From an uncultured Myxococcales bacterium (GTDB taxonomy: Bacteria; Myxococcota; Myxococcia; Myxococcales; Myxococcaceae): DNA of 64,000 nt. The stretch spans positions 62,001 through 126,000 of the forward strand of contig CALJKW010000069.1 of the NCBI GenBank assembly GCA_937980205.1, in the 5' to 3' direction. A program made the position numbers and the translations under genes. Shown here one piece after another: positions 34,093-42,574 of the stretch (position 1 is the stretch's first letter; each line of letters starts with the position of its first letter). The notes under the pieces were generated by a model that had not been told where the DNA came from, searched no databases, and was given only the letters and a program-made list of their open reading frames with translations.

Positions 34093-36360
34093 TCACGCCG
34101 CCGCAGAGGGCGGCGGTTTTACGAACTGCTCGAGGGCATCCTTGCTGCTCGGCAGGCCCCACCCAAGAAGCTGCGCTGCGAGCTCAGCCGCCGTCCGGGC
34201 GTCCGTCCTGAGACTGCCGTCCGGCATCGTTAGCGAGAGGTTCGGGTTCCAGTAAGGGTCGCCCTTGATGATCAGGTCGCGGAACCTGACGTACGACAAC
34301 CAGGCATCCATGTCCGGAATCGTCGTGGCTCGCCGCGTCGCCGACTCGTGATGCGTCAGCGCCACATGCGGGGTGTTGACGATTCTGAGTCCCTTCGAGC
34401 GCACGCGGAGACAGAGCTCGACGTCGCTGCCAGAAACGATGATCGACTCGTCGAAGCCACCGATCGCCTCGAACACTTCCCGACGCATCATCAAGCACGC
34501 GCCCGTCACGGCCGAGACATTGCGAGTCCACGTCGACATGCCCCACGCGGTCCAGGCTTCGCCGGGGTTGGCCCGCCAGAACGGGTGAGCCGCGAAGCCT
34601 GCCATGCCGACCACGACGCCGGCATGCTGAAGACGCCCGCCCGGAAACGTGAGGTTCGCGCCTACGGCGCCGATGGCCGGTCGTTGCGCGTGGGCGACGA
34701 GCTCCTCGAGCCACCCGCTGCCGCCAACCTGGATGTCGTTGTTGAGGAAGAGCAGCAGCTCTCCCTTTGCGAGTCGCACACCATGGTTGTTCACTGCCGA
34801 GTAGTTGAATGGGACGTTCAGCTCGGTGTGGACGTACTTCGAGCCCTTCAAGGTCTCGAGGAACCGGTGGGTCGCCGGACTCGTCGAGTTGTTCGAGACC
34901 AGTACGAGCTCATAAGGAACGGAAGGCTCATGAGCCGCAATCGAGGTAACGAGCTGCTCGAGGAGCTCGGGCCGGTCCTTGAAAGGAACGATGATCGACA
35001 CGAGCGGAGATCCAACCACTGGCCGGACCACCCGCTGACCGGTGGTGGTCTCGACCACGCGTCCCGACTCGTTGTTACGGGCGAGGTGCTCCTCGACGAC
35101 GTGAGGGGGTGTCCGAGCAGCCGTGGCCCCGCAGCGACGGTGCACGAGGATGCTGGGCAGGTGGCCGATGGGCAGGGCGCGTTCGTGGAGCCTCAATGCC
35201 AGCTCGATCGGGGCCGCTTTCCCGACCGCGTCCTCCCGGTGCACTGCGACGAGCCCGGCGACGAAGTCCACCTCGAGGGCCAACTCAGGAGACCAATCGG
35301 GCTTGCAGAACGGTTTGCTACGACGGCCCTCGGCGTTCAGTTCATCGGAGTCGCAGTACACCAGGTGCTGCGTCGGGTGCTGCGCCAGGTGCAGTGACAA
35401 CTCTGCGAACGCATGCGGGGCGAGCCGATCGCCAGCGGCAATGAATACGACCCACTCCGCAGAGGCATCGTCGTAGCTCCACCGACCGGGCTGGACGGCG
35501 AGGCTCTGCTTCGTCGCGGCGACTGCCCGGGGGTCATCTCCTTCGATCACGACGCGCAGGCGTGGCAGCGTACTCGTGCCCTCGAAGCGGGAGATGACCT
35601 CTGCGACATGAGCAGTTTCGAAGCGCTGCTGCCAATGGCGGTACGAGCGCTCGAGGTCCTGGCGGCCGTCCCTGAGGATGCTCACGGCGTCGACGACCTT
35701 CCGGTTGAAGAGCCGCTGCAGGTCGAACCAACGATCGAGCGCAGAGGGGGTGACCACCTCTAGCGCGCCCAGCCGGCTCAGCCTGTTCAATTCGGGAATC
35801 TCTTCGCCGTTTGCCCAGCGCTCGAGGGCGTCGATGACGCCAGCGTTGAACTCCTGCTGCTGGCTGAGCTGCTCGGAGACGCGTGGCAGGACGGATCTCA
35901 ACAAGCCACTTTTGGCCATTCGAACTGCGCGGGCGGCCATCCCTCCGCGGTGTCCGAGCGCAATCGCGGGGTGACTCCGGGCGAGGGGAACGAGACTGGC
36001 AAGCAGTTCTCGCTCGAACGTGAGGGTCTGCCAGTGCTCGATCGCGGGGACGAGTCTGCGGTTGAAGGCATCGAGCGGGCGGAGGACTTCGATGCGAATG
36101 GCTTCCATCGGCCCGCCACGGCGGCGGGCGTGAATGACGTCGATGTTCGACCGCACCTCCTTCGCGATGTCGAGGAAGGTCGGATCTCCGATCGGGAACT
36201 CGCGGCGGATGGCGGCGATCATGCTGCCGAACATCAGCTCTCCTGTTTTCCGCTGCTTCGCGCCGACCGCCTCGCCCAGCGCGGCGTAGGCAGCGGCCGC
36301 CCGATCGAGGAGGTTTACCCGGTGCAGTTGCCCCGTGACGCGCTCAAGCCGGGTTCCCAT
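34093..36360 (-). CDS. Large GT2 glycosyltransferase with N-terminal helical extension
   Basis: Predicted 755 residues. The GT2 domain lies at about 448-680 (SPLVSIIVPFKDRPELLEQL, VLVSNNST, the metal-binding LFLNNDIQ, VTGACLMMRREVFEAIGGFDE, DVELCLRVRSKGLRIV, HHES), the form found in O-antigen and rhamnan glycosyltransferases. The first ~270 residues are helical with a segment NAGVIDALERW also seen in the 45911-47668 protein; 270-445 look like a degenerate second GT domain (CDSDELN). It may assemble rhamnose- or hexose-containing chains. The ATG at 36360 overlaps the upstream epimerase's end by 17 bases, so a later start is possible. Third gene of a coupled operon. Confidence 0.85.
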   Translation of the reverse strand: MGTRLERVTGQLHRVNLLDRAAAAYAALGEAVGAKQRKTGELMFGSMIAAIRREFPIGDPTFLDIAKEVRSNIDVIHARRRGGPMEAIRIEVLRPLDAFNRRLVPAIEHWQTLTFERELLASLVPLARSHPAIALGHRGGMAARAVRMAKSGLLRSVLPRVSEQLSQQQEFNAGVIDALERWANGEEIPELNRLSRLGALEVVTPSALDRWFDLQRLFNRKVVDAVSILRDGRQDLERSYRHWQQRFETAHVAEVISRFEGTSTLPRLRVVIEGDDPRAVAATKQSLAVQPGRWSYDDASAEWVVFIAAGDRLAPHAFAELSLHLAQHPTQHLVYCDSDELNAEGRRSKPFCKPDWSPELALEVDFVAGLVAVHREDAVGKAAPIELALRLHERALPIGHLPSILVHRRCGATAARTPPHVVEEHLARNNESGRVVETTTGQRVVRPVVGSPLVSIIVPFKDRPELLEQLVTSIAAHEPSVPYELVLVSNNSTSPATHRFLETLKGSKYVHTELNVPFNYSAVNNHGVRLAKGELLLFLNNDIQVGGSGWLEELVAHAQRPAIGAVGANLTFPGGRLQHAGVVVGMAGFAAHPFWRANPGEAWTAWGMSTWTRNVSAVTGACLMMRREVFEAIGGFDESIIVSGSDVELCLRVRSKGLRIVNTPHVALTHHESATRRATTIPDMDAWLSYVRFRDLIIKGDPYWNPNLSLTMPDGSLRTDARTAAELAAQLLGWGLPSSKDALEQFVKPPPSAAA
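34098..34120 (+). terminator. Intrinsic terminator after 32197-34059, encoded in the last codons of the convergent gene
   Basis: A perfect 7-base stem, CCGCCGC (34098-34104) and GCGGCGG (34110-34116), with loop AGAGG, is followed by TTTT (34117-34120). It reads correctly as a terminator for the plus-strand gene ending at 34059. The same bases encode the Lys-Pro-Pro-Pro-Ser-Ala-Ala-Ala end of the minus-strand glycosyltransferase. Confidence 0.6.
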
Positions 36361-37261
36361 GCAGGGCCCTCCAGAAGCGGTCGATACCTTCGGCGAGCGC
36401 GAACTGTGGCCGCCAGCCCAGCTCGGCCTCCGCCTTTGCGGGCGAGAGGTTCACGACCGGAACGTCGGTCGCCGGTGCTTCCGTCCGCTCGACCGGAACG
36501 GGATGCCCGGTCACTCTCTCGATGATGCGCAGCACGTCGAGCACGCTGTGGCTCGTGCCAGTCGCAATGTTGAAGCGCGGATCCGCAAAGTGAACGGATC
36601 GGGGATGGCGGCGCACACCTTCGATCGCGGCCAGGACGTCGTCCACGTAAAGGAAGTCCTTGCGCTGCTCACCGTTGCCCCAGAGCGTCAATGGGCCGTG
36701 TCCGGCCACGGCGGACAGAGCGCGCATGACCAGCGCTGATCCGCCCTCGGGCCGCTGTCCAGGTCCGTACACGTTCGACAGTCGAAAGATGACGGGCCGG
36801 AACCCGAAAGTGGCTGCGTGGAACTGCAGGCTCTGCTCCATGTACACGCGTGTCAGGCCGTAGGCCGAGACTGGCTTCGTTTCGTCGCTCTCGACGCACG
36901 GAGCCGACGTATTGCGCGGGCCGTAAACGGCTCCGCCGGTAGACAGGAGCAGCAAGGTCGCGTTCGACTTCGCTTGACCGAGCGAAGCCAGGAGCTCATT
37001 GAACGGTTTGCAGTCGCGCTCGAAGGCCACGTTCACCGGCGTGTGCATTCTCGGCAGCACGCTGCCGGCCGCATAGACGACGAGCGAGCAGTCGTGGAGC
37101 AGTGGTTCCAGCTGTTCGTACAGGCCTTCGCGGTAGACCCAGGTGGTGCCGTGCGTCGTGCCGCTTCCCGTGACGCGGGAAACCTCATCGCCCAGATTGG
37201 TGAGACGGCGGCAGATGGCCTCGCCGAGAAACCCGCCGGCGCCGACGACGAGGGCCTTCAT
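36344..37261 (-). CDS. NAD-dependent sugar-nucleotide epimerase/dehydratase with YxxxR
   Basis: Predicted 305 residues of the extended short-chain dehydrogenase family: GAGGFLG at 7-13, LLLLSTGGAVYG, the segment RLSNVYGPGQRPEGG and the C-terminal AEAELGWRPQ. It resembles UDP-glucose 4-epimerase-like and dTDP/GDP sugar epimerases; the exact substrate is unknown. The catalytic YxxxK is YGLTR (Tyr134, Arg138), with Arg in place of Lys, which could weaken or alter catalysis. The ATG overlaps the upstream gene's stop as ATGA (37258-37261). It belongs to the 39627-34093 glycosyltransferase operon. Confidence 0.85.
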   Translation of the reverse strand: MKALVVGAGGFLGEAICRRLTNLGDEVSRVTGSGTTHGTTWVYREGLYEQLEPLLHDCSLVVYAAGSVLPRMHTPVNVAFERDCKPFNELLASLGQAKSNATLLLLSTGGAVYGPRNTSAPCVESDETKPVSAYGLTRVYMEQSLQFHAATFGFRPVIFRLSNVYGPGQRPEGGSALVMRALSAVAGHGPLTLWGNGEQRKDFLYVDDVLAAIEGVRRHPRSVHFADPRFNIATGTSHSVLDVLRIIERVTGHPVPVERTEAPATDVPVVNLSPAKAEAELGWRPQFALAEGIDRFWRALHGNPA

Positions 37262-39627
37262 CGGGCGAGCTGCAGTGGTCTAGGCGCTCCAGGCGACTGC
37301 GTGCCCAGATCGACTGCCTCCAGCAGAGCTTGTTCGACGATCCTGGCCGCGCTCTCCCAGCTCAGCTTCGAGGTGTACTCCAAGCCAGCCGCAATCTGCG
37401 CCCGGCGAAGATCCTCGTTGGCCAGGAGGCGCGTGACGCCATTGGTGAGGCCCTCCACGGACGGTGGCACGAGGACGACCGAGCCCTCGGGGTACGCCAT
37501 GCGCGTGTTCTCGCCGTCGACGTCGACCACCGGGCATCCACAAGCGATGATCTCCTGCGGCAGCAGGCTGTAGTTCGTGAGCGAGACGCAGATCGCCACG
37601 TCGCAACTGGAGTACAGATTCCTCAGCTGCGTCGCGTTCAAGATTCCGTGGCAAACGAACGGGAGCGGCATGGCATTGACCGGCAATGCGGAACCCGCGA
37701 GATGAATCTCGACCTCAGGGAACGCGCGGTGAATGCGTTGCAGAGCCAGCGACACGAGCTCGAAGCCACGACGTTCGGTCGACGGCCGTACGTACGCAAA
37801 GAGCCTCCGCCGACCGTTGCGCGGCAAATTGACCGGCCAGTAGTCGCGATGCTCCACGGCCAGAGGGAAGCTCTTGGCGCGCATGCCGTACTTCTCGGTC
37901 ACGATCTTCTCGAGCCACGGGCCCGCCGTGATCCCGAAGAAACCCCAGCGATAGGTGTCTTCTGCGAGCTGGAAGCTCGAGCTCATCGGGAAGAATAGGG
38001 GCTCGTAGTCTTGAATGAAGTAGGCGCGGTGGGGCGCACAGCTGCTGGCGCGGACGGGGTAAGCGGTCTGCCACGCGGTCGCCAGCACGACGTCCGCGGG
38101 GAGCATCTCGGCCTCGAGGTGGTGCACGGAGGCGTTGATGGGAACGAAGAGCTTGGAGATCTCTGCTCGCATCTTCACGCCCGAGACGGGGTTCGCGCCT
38201 TTGCCGTCCATGACGTAGACGCGCGAGCGGTGACCGAGCCGCTCGAGCTGATGAATCATCCTGAAGATGTTGAGGTGGCCGCCGCCGCCCGGGCCGAACG
38301 GGGGGATGACCCAATTCAGCACGAGGCGCTTGGGGTCGATGGGGTGCTTCGGCGCCGGCACCCCGACCGCCTGCCGTTCACCGCTGACGTAAGGAAAGAC
38401 ACCGCCTTCCCACCACTCACGCGACCGCCGCGCTTCGATGGCCATTCGGCGCAGACTCCCCACGGTGCGGGTCACGCCGTCCTTGCGAATGCCGCGTGCC
38501 GTGAAGAGGGTCTTCCGCACCGCTTCGGTCGCCAGATCGAGCTTGCTGCGCTCGCGAACCTCTTGCCGTACGCGCTGCAGCAGCAGGGACGCCGTCGTCG
38601 GCGTCTGTCGCGCGGCGTCGACGTCACCCTTGAGCACGTGGTGCTGCGAAATGCGCCGCTCGACGGCGTGAGGCAACAGCTGGCTTCGGTCTCCCAGATA
38701 CCGCCCGGCTGAGTCGGCGAATCGGTCGATGAGCGAGCGCGCTGCCCACATTACGCGCGCGGGTCGGTTCAGCTGCGAGTCACGGAGCACGTTCGCGGCA
38801 TCTGCGAGGCCCGCGGAGACTGCATGCTTCACGCGCTGGCCGGCCGACTCGAGCCGCGGGTCGTCGAAGTACTCACGGAAGTAGCGTGCCTCGTCGAACC
38901 CACGCTGCAGCTTCTCGAGGGGTCGGTAATTGTGGCTGTGCCGAACCACCGCCTTGGGGGCATAGGCCTTCGCCCAGCCGGCTTCGAGGATCGCCGAACA
39001 CCAGAGCTGATCCTCCATGAACTCGACGTCCGGGTACGGAATCGATGCCCAGACGGATCGCCGCAGCGCCGCGTTGTTGTCGGAGAAGAAACGATGGAAC
39101 GGCTTTCGCGCGACGTAGTCGTTCCATCCTTCTTCCGTCGGCGGAATCGCATACACCGTCGTCTCGTGACCAAAGTTCGCGAAGTGCGTCGCCAACATGC
39201 GCGCTTCGGCAGGCGCGCACCCCTCATGGGGGGCGTGCGGGCCGAAGACGCCGGCCACCGTCTCGTCCTCGAACGGCGCGATCAGCTCCGCGAGCCAGCG
39301 CTCGTTCGCCGGAACCGCGTCTTGCGTCAACATCGCAATGAACGGCGACGGAGTGTTGGAGATCGCCAGGTTCCGGGTGCGGCCGTGCCCGAAGTCCGAC
39401 GGTGGTATCTGAATCAGATTTGCCGGGGTCGCACAGATGGCATCGACCGAGCCATCCGTCGACCCGCTGTCGATGCAGAGGACATTGAATGGGAAGGGCG
39501 CGCGCTGCGCGAACACTGCGGCGAGGCACTCACGCAGACGGCTGCCCCCGTTCTTCACTGGGATGACGACGGTGACGGCCTTGCGTGATGTGCTCGTCGG
39601 CGCCCGGTCGCGGGACTCAGAGCTCAA
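37258..39627 (-). CDS. Two-domain glycosyltransferase: GT2 plus WsaF/GT4-like
   Basis: Predicted 789 residues. Residues about 17-260 are a GT2 domain (VTVVIPVKNGG, LCIDSGSTDGS, PSDFGHGRTRNLAI, MLTQDAVP, MEDQLWCSAIL), the rhamnosyltransferase-like form. A helical linker leads to a second part (about 430-780) with GPGGGGHLNIFRMIHQLE, HRAYFIQDYEPLFFP and a GT-B-style end (YSSCDVAICVSL, ACGCPVVDVDG), which recalls WsaF-type rhamnosyltransferases. The two activities may add successive sugars. TTG start at 39627, so the N-terminus is approximate. It leads an operon with the epimerase and the large GT2. Confidence 0.83.
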   Translation of the reverse strand: MSSESRDRAPTSTSRKAVTVVIPVKNGGSRLRECLAAVFAQRAPFPFNVLCIDSGSTDGSVDAICATPANLIQIPPSDFGHGRTRNLAISNTPSPFIAMLTQDAVPANERWLAELIAPFEDETVAGVFGPHAPHEGCAPAEARMLATHFANFGHETTVYAIPPTEEGWNDYVARKPFHRFFSDNNAALRRSVWASIPYPDVEFMEDQLWCSAILEAGWAKAYAPKAVVRHSHNYRPLEKLQRGFDEARYFREYFDDPRLESAGQRVKHAVSAGLADAANVLRDSQLNRPARVMWAARSLIDRFADSAGRYLGDRSQLLPHAVERRISQHHVLKGDVDAARQTPTTASLLLQRVRQEVRERSKLDLATEAVRKTLFTARGIRKDGVTRTVGSLRRMAIEARRSREWWEGGVFPYVSGERQAVGVPAPKHPIDPKRLVLNWVIPPFGPGGGGHLNIFRMIHQLERLGHRSRVYVMDGKGANPVSGVKMRAEISKLFVPINASVHHLEAEMLPADVVLATAWQTAYPVRASSCAPHRAYFIQDYEPLFFPMSSSFQLAEDTYRWGFFGITAGPWLEKIVTEKYGMRAKSFPLAVEHRDYWPVNLPRNGRRRLFAYVRPSTERRGFELVSLALQRIHRAFPEVEIHLAGSALPVNAMPLPFVCHGILNATQLRNLYSSCDVAICVSLTNYSLLPQEIIACGCPVVDVDGENTRMAYPEGSVVLVPPSVEGLTNGVTRLLANEDLRRAQIAAGLEYTSKLSWESAARIVEQALLEAVDLGTQSPGAPRPLQLAR

Positions 39628-39763
39628 TCCGGGTGCTCCGTGGAGGTTGAAGAGGTGCGCGTCGCGTCATCGTGCATGTTCCCCAGGCTGCCTGCGGCCA
39701 CAGGTCAGGCGACGCTCTTATCGAATGTCGGCTTGGAAAGGGAAGCACCGGTAGCCGCCGCGG

Positions 39764-39793
39764 TTGACCCTCTCAACAGCGTGCGCGTATAGC
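39764..39793 (+). promoter_or_regulatory. Predicted sigma70-type promoter of the 39803 methyltransferase
   Basis: A -35 box TTGACC (39764-39769) and a -10 box TATAGC (39788-39793) are separated by 18 bases. Transcription would begin close to the ATG at 39803, giving an almost leaderless message. A short inverted repeat GTTGA-CCCTC-TCAAC (39763-39777) overlaps the -35 box and could be an operator. It lies in the 175-base gap between two divergent genes. Confidence 0.4.
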
Positions 39794-39802
39794 GCCGAAA
39801 CG

Positions 39803-40474
39803 ATGCCCGGCGAGTTCGTTGCTGTCGATTCTCTGTATCGGCACCGCTTCGACGACTCCGACCGCGCGGCGAAGCAGGCGGTGTGGAAGGTGCTGTGCCG
39901 CGACTATTTCGGCAGGTACGTGAAGCCGACGGACACCGTGCTCGACGTTGGAGCCGGCTACTGCGAATTCATCAACCACATCGCCGCTGCGCGCCGAATC
40001 GCGGTCGACGCGAACCCGGAACTGCCCCAGTTCGCAGCTCACGGTGTGGAAGCGCACTGCGGGCGGGCCGAGCAACTCTCCTTTCTTGCCGACGGCGTGG
40101 TGGACGTCGCGTTCACCTCGAATTTCTTCGAGCACCTGCCTGATAAGCAGGCGTTGTCGGCGCTCGTGCGCGAGGTTCACCGCGTGCTCAAGCCGGGCGG
40201 GCTCCTGCTCATCATGGGGCCGAACGTGAAGTACCTCCCGGGCTCGTACTGGGACTACTACGATCATCACATCGCCCTGACGGAGAAGAGCGTCGGAGAG
40301 CTCCTCCACTTGAGTGGTTTCGTCGTCACGGAGTCACTGCCCCGGTTCATGCCCTACACCGTGAAGAGCCGGCTTCCGACGTGGTCGTGGCTCGTGAAGC
40401 TCTACCTTCGGGTGGGTACGCCTGCGTTCGCCGTCTTCGGCAAGCAGTTCTTCGTGGTCGGACGAAGGACCTAG
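39803..40474 (+). CDS. Class I SAM-dependent methyltransferase
   Basis: Predicted 223 residues with motif I VLDVGAGYCEF (about 45-55), the acidic residue in AVDANP, FTSNFFEHLPDK and the strand VLKPGGLLLIMGP. Typical of methyltransferases in polysaccharide loci. ATG at 39803 is used; a TTG at 39764 would add 13 poorly coding residues and overlap the predicted promoter. Only one base separates its stop from the convergent membrane protein gene's stop. Substrate unknown. Confidence 0.82.
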   Translation: MPGEFVAVDSLYRHRFDDSDRAAKQAVWKVLCRDYFGRYVKPTDTVLDVGAGYCEFINHIAAARRIAVDANPELPQFAAHGVEAHCGRAEQLSFLADGVVDVAFTSNFFEHLPDKQALSALVREVHRVLKPGGLLLIMGPNVKYLPGSYWDYYDHHIALTEKSVGELLHLSGFVVTESLPRFMPYTVKSRLPTWSWLVKLYLRVGTPAFAVFGKQFFVVGRRT

Positions 40475-40475
40475 G

Positions 40476-41786
40476 TCACTTCGCGAACACGTTGATCCGA
40501 TGACGCTCCATGATCGGTGCGCGCTCTCGGACGACCGCCGGCGCCGGGTAGAGGCGGCGCAGCTCTTCGTCGGAGCGGTTGCGCCAATCTCGTAGCAGCT
40601 CCGCGTTGGTGCGGTGGTAGTCCTTCGACTGAAAGCCGAGCGCGTAGCTCTCTTGGAAGAACGCTGCGAGGCACGACACGGTCATGCAAACGAGCACGCC
40701 GCCGAGCGCCGCGCGGAGCCGCTCCGTCCGGACCGACGAGGCCGCTCTGTGCACCCCCACCGCGAAGAGCGCGATCAAGGTCGTGTAGCGCGACGAGAGG
40801 CCTGAGGCGGGTCCCCAACCGCCCCGGCCGATCGTGATGAGGGCGACGAACGTGGCGCCGAAGACGCAGAACGGAACCGCGAACGAGGCGCGATTCAGAT
40901 CCAGATCGCCTTTGCGCCAGACAACCAGGACGGCGATGCCGACGACGCAGAGCACCGTTCCTGCGGCGAGCGCTCCGTCGACGAAGTGCGAGAACGGGCC
41001 GCCGAGCGCAGCGACGAAGAAGCGAAGGCCTTCGAGGGGATGATGAGCTACGTACGCGGGGTCCGGGTGGGCAGGGTTCGAGCGAAGCCCGCGGACGTAG
41101 AGACCCGCTGCCAGCGCAGCGACGGCGCACCACAGGCCGAGATGGATGAGGTGCTTGTTGCCGAGCGCTTTGCGGCGCAGGAAATGAAGAACGATCAGCT
41201 GTGCAACTCCCGCTGGCCAGACTCCCAGGCCGCCTCCCACGGTGTAGGTGGACACGACGGCGCAACCGACGGCCAATGGGAATCGCCAGGCGCCTCGGTC
41301 ACTTGTCTGAAGAAGCATCGCCGCGGCCACGAAGCTGACCACGCACATGAAGAAGCCGATCTGCCAGCCCCACAGCCAGTTCTCGTACTGTCGCGCGCTG
41401 AACAGAAGCCACGCGATCGGTACCCACTGCAGCATCGACGCTGACGACTTTCCGAACGTGGAGCGGTGCTCTGCGAACAGGAGCGCTGCCACCAGGAGCA
41501 TCAGCAGCCAGCTCATGAACATGAGCGCGTGGCTGTTGAAGTCCAGGGCGCTTGCGCTCAGCAGCATCACGAGCCGCGGGAAAAAGAAGCGGTGCTCGTT
41601 GTGCTGAGCAAAGAGCTCGTCGAAAGAAACGCCGCCGGCGAACCACTTGTCGATGAGCGGGACGAGCTCCCAGTCGTCGCCGGAGAGGACGTTCACGCCG
41701 AAGCGATAGACGAAGTTGAAGGCCAGAAACGCAGGGAGCGCCAACAACACCCAGACGGCGAGCCGCTGTGCTCGGTGCTTCGTCAC
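40476..41786 (-). CDS. Polytopic membrane protein, GT-C-like
   Basis: Predicted 436 residues with around ten hydrophobic segments. The first loop holds NVLSGDDWELVPLIDKWFAGG and FAQHNEHRFFFPRL, an acidic Asp-Asp loop like that of GT-C glycosyltransferases. Starts with GTG in a GTGA overlap with the upstream GT2 gene (41783-41786), so it is co-translated with a dolichyl-phosphate mannosyltransferase-like enzyme, the expected maker of its donor. No named family is claimed. Confidence 0.72.
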   Translation of the reverse strand: MTKHRAQRLAVWVLLALPAFLAFNFVYRFGVNVLSGDDWELVPLIDKWFAGGVSFDELFAQHNEHRFFFPRLVMLLSASALDFNSHALMFMSWLLMLLVAALLFAEHRSTFGKSSASMLQWVPIAWLLFSARQYENWLWGWQIGFFMCVVSFVAAAMLLQTSDRGAWRFPLAVGCAVVSTYTVGGGLGVWPAGVAQLIVLHFLRRKALGNKHLIHLGLWCAVAALAAGLYVRGLRSNPAHPDPAYVAHHPLEGLRFFVAALGGPFSHFVDGALAAGTVLCVVGIAVLVVWRKGDLDLNRASFAVPFCVFGATFVALITIGRGGWGPASGLSSRYTTLIALFAVGVHRAASSVRTERLRAALGGVLVCMTVSCLAAFFQESYALGFQSKDYHRTNAELLRDWRNRSDEELRRLYPAPAVVRERAPIMERHRINVFAK

Positions 41787-42574
41787 AAGGCGCGCAGCCG
41801 AGTTCCTTCAGCGTGCGCTGAAGCATTCACCGGCGGCCGCCGCGTCTGGTGATAGTCGCCGCGCGAGAGCCACTTCTCCATCAGGCAGTACAGAACGATG
41901 AAGAGGTACCGCGAGCCCATCTCCTTGATCTTCAGCTTCGACTCGCCGGTCTTCCGGTTGATCCACCCGTTGGGGATCACCACGTACGTGTAGCCGCGGA
42001 CCATGGCCTTCAGCGGCAGCTCGACCGTCAGGTTGAAGTGGTGGGAGAGGAACGGCTTGAGCCCCTCGATCACGTCGCGGCGGTACATCTTGAACGCGTT
42101 CGTGATGTCGTTGTACCCGCTCAAGAACAGCGTCTGAATGAACGTGTTCGCGAGCCGGTTCGCGACCAGCTTGAACCTCGGGTAGTCCTGCGCGAAGCCT
42201 CCGTCGCTCCAGCGCGTGCCGAAGACGCAGTCGACGCGGCGCTCGTGCAGCACCTTGTAGAACGCGACGACGTCTTGCGGCCGGTCGGACGCGTCGGCCA
42301 TCACGATCGCGACGACGTCTCCGGTGAACTCCTCGAGCCCCTTGCGCACCGCGAACCCGAAGCCGTGCGGGGGAAGGTTGTTCACGTGGCGAAGCGTCGG
42401 GATCCGCTGCTCCATCTCGAGCAGGATCTCCTCGGTGCGATCGGACGAGTTGTCGTTCACGACGAGGATCTCGTTGGGGATCTTCGCCTTCGTCATCGCC
42501 TCGTAGAGCGCGGTGACCGTCCCCTCGATCTCACCTTCTTCGTTGTGCGCCGGGATGACGAGCGAGAGCTTCAT
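41783..42574 (-). CDS. GT2 glycosyltransferase, dolichyl-phosphate mannosyltransferase-like
   Basis: Predicted 263 residues. It has LSLVIPAHNEE, EILVVNDNSSDRT, GFGFAVRKGLEEFTGD, the metal-binding IVMADASDRPQD and NAFKMYRRDVIEGL, a DPM1-like arrangement. It probably makes a polyprenyl-phosphate sugar. Its ATG overlaps the epimerase stop as ATGA (42571-42574) and its stop overlaps the GT-C-like gene's start as GTGA, so four genes (two epimerases, this enzyme, the GT-C-like protein) form one coupled minus-strand operon. Confidence 0.87.
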   Translation of the reverse strand: MKLSLVIPAHNEEGEIEGTVTALYEAMTKAKIPNEILVVNDNSSDRTEEILLEMEQRIPTLRHVNNLPPHGFGFAVRKGLEEFTGDVVAIVMADASDRPQDVVAFYKVLHERRVDCVFGTRWSDGGFAQDYPRFKLVANRLANTFIQTLFLSGYNDITNAFKMYRRDVIEGLKPFLSHHFNLTVELPLKAMVRGYTYVVIPNGWINRKTGESKLKIKEMGSRYLFIVLYCLMEKWLSRGDYHQTRRPPVNASAHAEGTRLRAL

